Source: Kitasatospora azatica KCTC 9699 (GTDB taxonomy: Bacteria; Actinomycetota; Actinomycetes; Streptomycetales; Streptomycetaceae). Taken from it: DNA of 64,000 nucleotides. Location of the stretch: contig NZ_JQMO01000003.1 of the NCBI RefSeq assembly GCF_000744785.1, positions 682,001 through 746,000 of the forward strand, given 5' to 3'. A program made the translations under genes and the position numbers. Below, in pieces: positions 25,470-32,894 of this stretch. Within the stretch, counting starts at the first letter, position 1, and each line of letters opens with the position of its first letter. The notes below the pieces were generated by a model, which saw only the letters and a program-made list of their open reading frames with translations, did not search any database and was not told the DNA's origin.

Positions 25470-26120
25470 GTGCGGACGGACCGGTCGATGCCGAGCAGGA
25501 GGACCGAGCCGATCGGCGCCACCGCTGCCGTCAACAGCCGCGGGCGCGGCGCGGCATGGCCCGCCACGTACACCGCGCAGCGGGCACGGCACGAAGGCCC
25601 GCTGCGCGAGTTCGTCGACCAGCTGCACAGCGGCCGGGTTCCGGCGCTCCGGGTTGCCGGCACCGCCGTCTTCCTCAACCGTGGCAAGCAGACCGCGCCG
25701 CTGGCCATGCGGGCCAACGTCGAGCACAACCACGTGCGGCACGACCAGGTCGTGATCCTCTCGATCGAGACCGAGCCGGTGCCCCGCGTCCCCGCCGACC
25801 AGCGGATCGCCACCGACAACCTCGGCTACACCGAAGACCAGATCATCCATGTCACCGCCCGGTTCGGCTACATGGAGACCCCCGACGTGCCCGCCGCGCT
25901 GACGATGCTCGACCCCGCACAAACCGAGGGACAGCTCCAACTCGACCAAACCTCCTACTTCCTGTCGAAGATCGAGCTCCGCCGCGGAGCGGCGCCGACC
26001 ATGGCGCCCTGGCGCAAGCGGCTGTTCATCGCCACCTCCCACATCACGGCCGACGCCGCCGAGTACTTCGGCCTCCCCCGCGACCGCACGGTCATCATGG
26101 GCTCCCACATCGAGGTATAG
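25470..26120 (+). pseudogene. Orphan C-terminal domain of a Kup/HAK potassium transporter
   Basis: From about 25590 the translated sequence matches the cytosolic C-terminal part of Kup transporters: PLREFVDQL, VAGTAVFLNRG, HNHVRHDQVVILSIETEPVPRV, then TSYFLSKIEL and APWRKRLFIATSH, ending DRTVIMGSHIEV. A complete Kup has about 12 transmembrane helices and over 600 residues; none of the membrane part is present, and the sequence before 25590 has no match. It is a 5'-truncated gene remnant. The stop is intact. Less likely, it is expressed alone as a soluble regulatory domain from a start near 25470. Confidence 0.78.
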
Positions 26121-26174
26121 CCCAACCGTCCTGGCGCGCCGCCGGCTACCTGCTGCTTCGGGAGACGCCGACGG

Positions 26175-26229
26175 CCGTACGACTTCCGTAATCGCGTCGA
26201 ACCTCCCAGGAGCAGCTTCAAGGCATTCT
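26175..26229 (+). promoter_or_regulatory. Site D and -10 of the molybdopterin oxidoreductase gene
   Basis: CCGTACGACTTCCGTAAT (26175-26192), minus strand reading ATTACGGAAGTCGTACGG, centred about 53 bp before GTG 26236. CATTCT (26224-26229) is six bases before that GTG. The 26121-26174 stretch holds nothing else. Confidence 0.7.
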
Positions 26230-26235
26230 CATGGA

Positions 26236-27411
26236 GTGGTGGACGACCAAACCTCCCGCCGCAGGCCGTACGACCTTCCGCTGCCTCCCCCGCCGGACGC
26301 ACTCCGGCGCGGGCCGCTGCGCGAGGGCACCTTCCGTTCCGCGCTGCACGAGCCCCGCACGGCGGTCGTGCTCGGGCGCTGGCTCGGCGCGGCCCTACTC
26401 ACGTGCTTCCTCACCGGTCTGCTCAGCCATCTGCTCCAACAGCCGCCGACCTGGCTGCGCGACCACCTGCCCAGCAGACCGGTCGACGGATACAGATTCA
26501 CCCAGGGCCTGCACGTGATCTGCGGCATCGCCGCGATCCCGCTGCTCGGCGCCAAGCTCTGGACGGTCTACCCGAAGCTGTTCGAGTGGCCGCCCGCGCG
26601 CAGTGTCGCGCACGCCCTGGAGCGGCTGGGCATCGCCGTCCTGGTGGCCGCGATGCTGCTGGAACTGTTCACCGGCTTGCTCAACACCCTGCAGTGGTAC
26701 CCCTGGCCGTTCCCGTTCCGCCAGACGCACTTCTGGATCGGCTGGCTGGCCACCGGCGGGCTACTGCTGCACATCGCCGCCAAAGCACCACTCATCGCCG
26801 AACACTGGCGACGCGTCAGGCCCACACTGGCCCAACGCCGAGCTTTCCTCACCGCGGTCACCGCCTCCGTCGGTCTGGTCACCCTCACCACCGCCGGCCA
26901 GTCGGTCCCCTGGCTGCGCACCCTCGACCTCTTCGCCCCACGCCGCCCCGACATCGGCTCCCAGGGCCTGCCCGTCAACCGCACCGCCGCCCAGGCCGGC
27001 ACCACCGTCGCCCCAGCCGACTGGCAACTGACCGTCACCGGACCACGCCCCTACCAGCTCACCATGGCCGAGCTCCTGACCATGCCTCAGGTGACAGCCG
27101 AACTTCCGATCGCCTGCGTCGAGGGCTGGAGCGCCGGCGCCCACTGGACCGGAATCCGCCTGCGCGACCTCCTCGACCGCGCGGGCGCCCCGCCCAACGC
27201 CCGAGTACGCGTCACCTCGCTCGAGGCCGACGGCCCCTACCGGATCATGGAAATGCCCGCCCACTACGCCCGCGACCCCCTCACCCTGCTCGCACTGCGC
27301 GTCAACGGCGAAGTCCTCAACCCCGACCACGGCTACCCCGCCCGGATCATCGCCCCCAACCGCCCCGGCGTCCTGCAGACCAAGTGGGTCACCCGACTGG
27401 AGATCATCTGA
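26236..27411 (+). CDS. Membrane-bound molybdopterin-dependent oxidoreductase with cytochrome b-like domain
   Basis: 391 residues. The N-terminal part has about five transmembrane segments (about 45-70, 94-110, 130-150, 165-185, 212-230) with membrane His residues (LHVICG, THFWIGW, LLHIAAKA) that could ligate haem. The C-terminal 150 residues are a sulfite-oxidase-like molybdopterin domain with the Mo-ligand Cys in ELPIACVEGWSAGAHWTG and the end YPARIIAPNRPGVLQTKWV. The fusion suggests electron transfer between the membrane and a molybdoenzyme site; the substrate is unknown. Start GTG 26236 (a second GTG follows). Site D places it in the two-component regulon. It overlaps the next gene by one base (TGATG). 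Confidence 0.87.
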   Translation: MVDDQTSRRRPYDLPLPPPPDALRRGPLREGTFRSALHEPRTAVVLGRWLGAALLTCFLTGLLSHLLQQPPTWLRDHLPSRPVDGYRFTQGLHVICGIAAIPLLGAKLWTVYPKLFEWPPARSVAHALERLGIAVLVAAMLLELFTGLLNTLQWYPWPFPFRQTHFWIGWLATGGLLLHIAAKAPLIAEHWRRVRPTLAQRRAFLTAVTASVGLVTLTTAGQSVPWLRTLDLFAPRRPDIGSQGLPVNRTAAQAGTTVAPADWQLTVTGPRPYQLTMAELLTMPQVTAELPIACVEGWSAGAHWTGIRLRDLLDRAGAPPNARVRVTSLEADGPYRIMEMPAHYARDPLTLLALRVNGEVLNPDHGYPARIIAPNRPGVLQTKWVTRLEII

Positions 27412-27830
27412 TGCCCGAGCAAGCCCGGCCGCAACTCGCCCTACGCGTCCTGCGCGCGGCCACCGGCCTGGCCGGTGTCGGCCTGATCGGCTACGGCCTC
27501 TACGGTCTGCTGCACGACAGCTACATCACCGACCCGACCGACGTGCTCTGGTGGGCAGTCGGCGGCCTGATCCTCCACGACGGCCTCTGGCTCCCCCTCG
27601 TCTGCCTGCTGGGAGCGGTGGCCGCCCGGAGCACGCCCGTGCGCAGCGGGCTGATCCTCGCGGCAGCGGTCACCGCCGTCGCCCTCCCCGCTGTCCTGCG
27701 CGCAGGCGAGAACCACGGCAACCCCAGCGTCCTGGCCCTCCCCTACCTGCGCAACTGGCTCCTCACCCTGGCCGCCATCGCAGTACTGAGCACAGTGTGG
27801 GCACTGCTCCGCCGGCGCACCCGACGCTGA
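27411..27830 (+). CDS. Small integral membrane protein
   Basis: 139 residues with four predicted membrane helices: ATGLAGVGLIGYGLYGLL (18-35), LWWAVGGLILHDGLWLPLV (about 45-64), SGLILAAAVTAVALPAVL (about 78-95) and NWLLTLAAIAVLSTVWALL, followed by a basic tail RRRTRR. No family is recognised. It starts at ATG 27411, sharing an A with the stop of the oxidoreductase gene, so translation is coupled and it is probably its partner or assembly subunit. It would fall under the same Site D promoter. Confidence 0.78.
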   Translation: MPEQARPQLALRVLRAATGLAGVGLIGYGLYGLLHDSYITDPTDVLWWAVGGLILHDGLWLPLVCLLGAVAARSTPVRSGLILAAAVTAVALPAVLRAGENHGNPSVLALPYLRNWLLTLAAIAVLSTVWALLRRRTRR

Positions 27831-27837
27831 CACCTGA

Positions 27838-28640
<803 letters not shown>

Positions 28641-28653
28641 GGTGTGCTCCCCT

Positions 28654-28695
28654 CGTCGATGGGTAGACGGTACAACCGCCGGGAACCCATCGACG
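28654..28695. promoter_or_regulatory. 11-bp inverted repeat before the DHFR-like gene
   Basis: CGTCGATGGGT (28654-28664) and ACCCATCGACG (28685-28695), perfect arms, 20-base spacer, just upstream of the start at 28640. It could be an operator or a 5' mRNA hairpin. Confidence 0.5.
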
Positions 28696-28756
28696 GAACC
28701 TCCGCGGGCAGCACTCGACGCGTCGCCGGAGGCCGGGCCGACCGTGCGGGTGCCCC

Positions 28757-28796
28757 ATTCTCGGGGTTACCTCGCGATTCTCGGGGTTACCTCGCG
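28757..28796. repeat. Tandem 20-bp duplication at the end of ptsI
   Basis: ATTCTCGGGGTTACCTCGCG occurs twice without a gap (28757-28776, 28777-28796). The second copy contains the ptsI stop codon and last codons, so the duplication lies just past the gene and leaves the protein intact. Confidence 0.8.
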
Positions 28797-30442
28797 AGCC
28801 GTCGGTGGACCTCGGCGCGGGCGGTGGCTGCGTCCGGGGCGGAGCGGGCCAGGTCGGCGAACTCCCGGCACTGGTCGAGGGTGTGGGCGGCGAGCGCAGC
28901 CCGTACCTCGGCGAGGCAGGAAGCCGCGGCTGACAGGCTGGTGACACCGAGGCCGACCAGCACCAGGGCGAGCGCCGGGTCGGAGGCCGCCTCGCCACAG
29001 ACGCCGACCGGGCGGCCGTGCGCCGCGGCCGCGCCGGCGGTGGCCGCGACCAGTTCGAGCAGGGCGGGCTGCCAGGGGTCGAGCAGCTCGGCGAGGGTGC
29101 CGAGGGTTCGGTCGGCCGCGAAGGTGTACTGGGCCAGGTCGTTGGTGCCGATGCTGAGGAAGTCGCACACCTCGGCCAGCCGGTCGGCGCGCAGCGCGGC
29201 GGCGGGGACCTCGACCATGGCGCCGGCCAGCGGCAGGCCGTGGGCGCGCACCCGCTCCGCGAACTCGGCGGCCTCGCGCGGGATCGACACCATCGGGGCC
29301 ATCACCCAGACCTCCGCCGTGCTCTCCCGGGCGGCGGCCGCGACGGCGGCGAGCTGGGTCTCCAGGAGCTCGGGGTCGCGGGTGGCGGTGCGCAGGCCGC
29401 GGATGCCGAGGGCGGGGTTCTCCTCGTCGGCGGCGGTGACGAAGGGCAGCGGCTTGTCCGCGCCCGCGTCCAGGGTGCGGACGACCACCCGGCGGCCGCC
29501 GAAGGCCGCGAAGACCTGTCGGTAGGCGGCGGTCTGTTCGGCCAGGCTCGGCGCCTCGGCGCGGTCCAGGAAGAGGAACTCGGTGCGGAACAGGCCGACG
29601 CCCTCGGCGTCGGCGGCGGCCGCGCCGGCCAGCTCGTGCGGGGCACCCAGGTTGACCAGCAGGGCCACCGGGTGGCCGTCGGCGGTGCGGCCGGGACCGC
29701 TGACCGCCGCCGCCCGCTCACGGCGCCGCCGCTCCTGCTCGGCGGCCCGTTCGACGGTGTCGGGGGTCGGGTCGGGTTCGACCACTCCGTCGGCACCGTG
29801 GACGAGCACCTGCCGGCCGTCGGTGAGCCGCTCGGCGTCGGCGCAGCCGACCACGGCGGGCAGGCCGAGCGCCTTGGCCAGGATGGCGGTGTGGCTGGTC
29901 GGCCCGCCGCGCATGGTGACCAGGGCGAGCACCTGTTCCGGGTCGAGCAGGGCGGTGTCGGCGGGTGCGAGGTCCTCGGCGACCAGCACGTACGGGTGGC
30001 CGGGGTCGGGCAGACCGGGCATGGGCAGGCCGAGCAGGTGGGCGATCGCGCGGTCCCGCAGGTCGTCCAGGTCGGTGGCGCGTTCGGCGAAGTAGCCGCC
30101 GGCTGCGAGCAGGGCGGCGCGGAAGCCGTCGAAGGTGGTGGCGAGGGCGTGCGGGCCGTCGGTGCCCTGGGCGACGAGGGCGGTGGCCTGGTCGGCCAGG
30201 GCCGGGTCGGCGGCCATCATCGCCTGTGCCTCGAGCACGTCGGCGCCGGGGCCGGCGGCCCTGGCGGCGCGTTCCTGCAGGTCGGCGACGAGGGCGGCGA
30301 GGGCGGTGCGCACGGCGGCCGCCTCCGCCCCGGGGTCGGCGACGGGACGTGGGGCGGGCAGCGCGGGTGCGGGAGACATCCGGGCGACCGGGCCGGCGGC
30401 GCTGCCGGTGCCGACCCCGATGCCGAGCAGCGTCCTGCTCAC
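28787..30442 (-). CDS. ptsI: PTS enzyme I (phosphoenolpyruvate-protein phosphotransferase)
   Basis: Takes phosphate from PEP and passes it to HPr, first step of the sugar phosphotransferase system, cytosolic. The 551-residue length is normal. The phosphohistidine domain has GGPTSHTAILAKALGLPAVVG with active His184; the C-terminal PEP-binding barrel has GLFRTEFLFLDR, FFSIGTND-like FLSIGTNDLAQYT and VGVCGEAASDP. It starts at GTG 30442, overlapping the ptsH stop (GTGA), so ptsH-ptsI are coupled. The promoter is beyond ptsH. Co-location with the fructose genes differs from S. coelicolor, where I recall the general PTS genes being apart from fruKA. Confidence 0.97.
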   Translation of the reverse strand: MSRTLLGIGVGTGSAAGPVARMSPAPALPAPRPVADPGAEAAAVRTALAALVADLQERAARAAGPGADVLEAQAMMAADPALADQATALVAQGTDGPHALATTFDGFRAALLAAGGYFAERATDLDDLRDRAIAHLLGLPMPGLPDPGHPYVLVAEDLAPADTALLDPEQVLALVTMRGGPTSHTAILAKALGLPAVVGCADAERLTDGRQVLVHGADGVVEPDPTPDTVERAAEQERRRRERAAAVSGPGRTADGHPVALLVNLGAPHELAGAAAADAEGVGLFRTEFLFLDRAEAPSLAEQTAAYRQVFAAFGGRRVVVRTLDAGADKPLPFVTAADEENPALGIRGLRTATRDPELLETQLAAVAAAARESTAEVWVMAPMVSIPREAAEFAERVRAHGLPLAGAMVEVPAAALRADRLAEVCDFLSIGTNDLAQYTFAADRTLGTLAELLDPWQPALLELVAATAGAAAAHGRPVGVCGEAASDPALALVLVGLGVTSLSAAASCLAEVRAALAAHTLDQCREFADLARSAPDAATARAEVHRRLAR

Positions 30443-30720
30443 CGGGCGGCCTGCGCAGCGTCCAGGTCGGTGGCGAGCAGGTCGGCGAGCTCCGCCACGG
30501 CACCCTGGGCCGGCTCGCCCTCGGCGGTCAGTTCCAGGGTCTCGCCGTGACCGGCGGCCAGCGCGAGTACGGAGAGCAGGCTGCGGGCGTCCACCGGGGT
30601 CTGGCCGGGGCGGCCGACGGTGACCTTGACCGGCTGGCGGGCAGCGGCCTGGACGAAGACCGAGGCGGGACGGGCGTGCAGGCCGCTGTGCGAACCGACG
30701 GTGACCTGGAGTCGATGCAT
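30439..30720 (-). CDS. ptsH: HPr phosphocarrier protein
   Basis: 93-residue phosphocarrier between enzyme I and the sugar-specific EII. The active-site histidine is His15 in SHSGLHARPAS, and the helix after residue 46 (DARSLLSVLALAAG) contains the region phosphorylated on Ser in Firmicutes. The start ATG 30720 follows GAAGGA about eight bases upstream. The predicted transcript starts near 30900, leaving a leader of about 180 bases with a large hairpin. First gene of ptsH-ptsI, divergent from fruRKA. Confidence 0.96.
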   Translation of the reverse strand: MHRLQVTVGSHSGLHARPASVFVQAAARQPVKVTVGRPGQTPVDARSLLSVLALAAGHGETLELTAEGEPAQGAVAELADLLATDLDAAQAAR

Positions 30721-30779
30721 GAGAAGTCCTTCGGTGAGGCGGTCGGCGACCGGTGGGAGGAGGGCGCCGACGGGATAGG

Positions 30780-30825
30780 GGCGGTGGCGGCCCGCGCTGG
30801 GGGTGAAGCGCGGGCCGCCACCGCC
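30780..30825 (-). promoter_or_regulatory. Strong hairpin in the ptsH leader
   Basis: Perfect 19-bp stem (30780-30798 with 30807-30825) and an 8-base loop, in the untranslated leader about 60 bases before the ptsH start. No T-tract follows on the minus strand. It could be an attenuator, an RNA-stabilising or processing element. Confidence 0.6.
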
Positions 30826-30894
30826 GGCCCGGCTTCCGCAGTTCGGGGGCGGGTGCGGAGGCCGGGCAGTCTGTGGTTTCACGCCCGTTAGCGT

Positions 30895-30937
30895 GTTGTT
30901 TCGATTGGTTCTACGCCCGATCCGGGGGCCCTGTCAA
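30895..30937 (-). promoter_or_regulatory. ptsHI promoter with putative FruR operator
   Basis: Minus strand TTGACA (30937-30932), 18-base spacer, TAGAAC (30913-30908). Directly over and after the -10 reads AACCAATCGAAACAAC (minus strand of 30895-30910), similar to the element before fruR. Confidence 0.6.
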
Positions 30938-30984
30938 CACATTCGGGCATCCGTCCCACAGAAGCAGACTTTCGCCCGGAGCTC

Positions 30985-31038
30985 TTGCTTTTTCGGCGGC
31001 GAGGCGTATGGTTCGGGCTTAACCAGGCGTAAACAAAC
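30985..31038 (+). promoter_or_regulatory. fruRKA promoter with putative FruR operator
   Basis: TTGCTT (30985-30990), 16-base spacer, TATGGT (31007-31012). AACCAGGCGTAAACAAAC (31021-31038) follows around the expected transcription start and aligns with the ptsHI element with one gap pair, consistent with a shared DeoR-type operator. Confidence 0.6.
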
Positions 31039-31059
31039 ATGAAACGGACCCGATCCCAC

Positions 31060-31821
31060 ATGTACGCACCCGAGCGGCAGCAGCAGATCCTCCGGCTGGC
31101 CCAGGAACAGGGCCGGGTGGACGTTCCCACCCTCGCCGAGGACTTCGGCGTCACCCAGGAGACCATCCGACGTGACCTGAGCGCCCTGGACCGGGCCGGG
31201 CTGCTGCACCGGGTACACGGCGGCGCACTGCCTGCCGGAGCACTGCACCTGGAGCCGGGCCTGGCCGAGCGGGACTCCACCGCCGCCACCGAGAAGGAGC
31301 GGATCGCCAAGGCCGCGCTGGCCCTGCTGCCCGCCGAGGGCAGCGTGCTGCTGGACGCCGGGACGACCGTGTCCCGGCTGGCCGCTCTGCTGCCCGTCGA
31401 CAGCACGCTGACCGTCGTCACCAACGCGCTCCCGGTGGCCGCCCGGCTGGCCGACCACCCGGGCCTGACCCTGCACCTGATCGGCGGCCGGCTGCGCCAC
31501 CGTACTCAGGCCGCCGTCGACGCCTGGGCGCTGCGCGACCTCGCGGACGTCCACGCGGACGTCGCGGTCGTCGCCACCAACGGCTTCTCACCGGAGGGCG
31601 GGCTCTCCACGCCGGACCTCGCCGAGGCGGCGGTCAAGCGCGCCATGGTGTCCGGTGCCCGCCGGGTGGTGCTGGTGGCCGACTCCTCCAAGTACGGCGC
31701 CCGGCACTTCGCCCGGTTCGGCTCGCTGGAACAGGTCGATGTCCTGGTCACGGACACTGGACTGACCGACGAGCAGACCGCAGAGATCGAGAACCACGGA
31801 CCGGAAGTCATCCGCGCATGA
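31060..31821 (+). CDS. fruR: DeoR-family regulator of the fructose PTS
   Basis: 253 residues from MYAPERQQQIL. The N-terminal DeoR HTH (about 1-57) contains VDVPTLAEDFGVTQETIRRDLSALDRAGLLHRVHGGA. The C-terminal sugar-phosphate-sensing domain has LLDAGTTVSRLAALLP and VLVADSSKYG. The family senses phosphorylated sugars, here probably fructose-1-phosphate, and usually represses. ATG 31060 gives the usual family N-terminus; ATG 31039 seven codons upstream is also possible. The stop overlaps fruK by four bases (ATGA). It likely controls both its own operon and ptsHI through the matched elements on each side. Confidence 0.93.
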   Translation: MYAPERQQQILRLAQEQGRVDVPTLAEDFGVTQETIRRDLSALDRAGLLHRVHGGALPAGALHLEPGLAERDSTAATEKERIAKAALALLPAEGSVLLDAGTTVSRLAALLPVDSTLTVVTNALPVAARLADHPGLTLHLIGGRLRHRTQAAVDAWALRDLADVHADVAVVATNGFSPEGGLSTPDLAEAAVKRAMVSGARRVVLVADSSKYGARHFARFGSLEQVDVLVTDTGLTDEQTAEIENHGPEVIRA

Positions 31822-32762
31822 TCGTCACCATCACCCCGAACCCCAGCCTCGACCGCACCTACGAGCTGGCGGACCTGGCCCAGGGCGAGGTCAATCGCGC
31901 CCGGGCCGACCGGCTCGACCCGGGCGGCAAGGGCGTCAACGTCTCGCGCGCGCTCACCGCCGCCGGGCACCGCACCACCGCCGTACTGCCGCTGGGCGGC
32001 CTGTCCGGGCAACTGCTCTCCGACCTGCTGCGCCGTCAGGGCATCGACGTGGCGGCCGTGCCGATCTCGGGCGACACCCGGATCAACGTCTCGATCGTCG
32101 AGGACGGCGGCTGCCTGACCAAGATCAACGCTCAGGGTCCGGAGCTCAGCACCGGCGAGTCCGCGGCCTTGCTGAGCATGATCGGCCAGGACTTCACGGG
32201 TGACGGAGTCGGCTGGCTGGCCTGCTGCGGAAGCCTGCCGCGCGGGCTGGCGCCCGAGTGGTACGCCGAGCTGGTGGCCCAGGTGCACTCGGGCGGGGCC
32301 AGGATCGCCCTCGACACCTCGGGGCCCGCCCTGCTGGCCGCGCTCTCCGCCCGTCCCGACGTGGTGAAGCCCAACCGCGAGGAGCTCGCCGAGGCCGTCG
32401 GCCGGCCGATCGCCACCATCGGCGACGCCGTGGACGCGGCCGGCGAACTGCGCAAGCTCGGCGCCCAGCAGGTGCTCGCCAGCCTCGGCGCCGACGGCAT
32501 GCTGCTGGTCGCGGAGGAGGGCAGCTGGTACGGGACCGCGCCCGTGGCGGCGGTGCGCAGCGACGTGGGAGCCGGCGACGCCTCGCTGGCCGGCTTCCTC
32601 GGCGCCGGCGGCGCGGGACCCGAGGCACTCGCGGCGGCCCTGGCGCACGGCGCCGCCGCCGTACAACTGCCGGGCAGCGTGATGCCGACCCCGGCCGATC
32701 TGGACCCGGCCGCGGTGGTCGTGACGGCGGAGATCCCGCTGGAGCGAGCACTGAGCGGCTGA
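31818..32762 (+). CDS. fruK: 1-phosphofructokinase
   Basis: Phosphorylates fructose-1-phosphate to fructose-1,6-bisphosphate with ATP, after fructose import by FruA. 314 residues, PfkB/ribokinase family. The N-terminus TITPNPSLDRTYEL and the GGKGVNVSRAL loop are typical of 1-phosphofructokinase. The C-terminal signature is SDVGAGDASLAGFLGA, with the Asp of GAGD as catalytic base. Start ATG 31818 overlaps the fruR stop, so they are coupled. It is followed by fruA after 132 bases. Confidence 0.96.
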   Translation: MIVTITPNPSLDRTYELADLAQGEVNRARADRLDPGGKGVNVSRALTAAGHRTTAVLPLGGLSGQLLSDLLRRQGIDVAAVPISGDTRINVSIVEDGGCLTKINAQGPELSTGESAALLSMIGQDFTGDGVGWLACCGSLPRGLAPEWYAELVAQVHSGGARIALDTSGPALLAALSARPDVVKPNREELAEAVGRPIATIGDAVDAAGELRKLGAQQVLASLGADGMLLVAEEGSWYGTAPVAAVRSDVGAGDASLAGFLGAGGAGPEALAAALAHGAAAVQLPGSVMPTPADLDPAAVVVTAEIPLERALSG

Positions 32763-32894
32763 GAGCGGAGCCGCCGGCCCATCGCCGGTGACTCCGAACG
32801 CCCGACCGTGTGGGACGGAAGGGCACAGCACATCCCGGGGGCAAGGGAACCCGTCAAGCACCACCTCAGGCACCACAGTCGAAGGACCACGACG

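Noticed and set aside
26266..26283. A fifth OmpR-type site, CCGTACGACCTTCCGCTG, inside the start of the molybdopterin gene.
   Set aside because: The half-site spacing is off by one and key bases differ; it lies in coding sequence encoding RPYDLPL.
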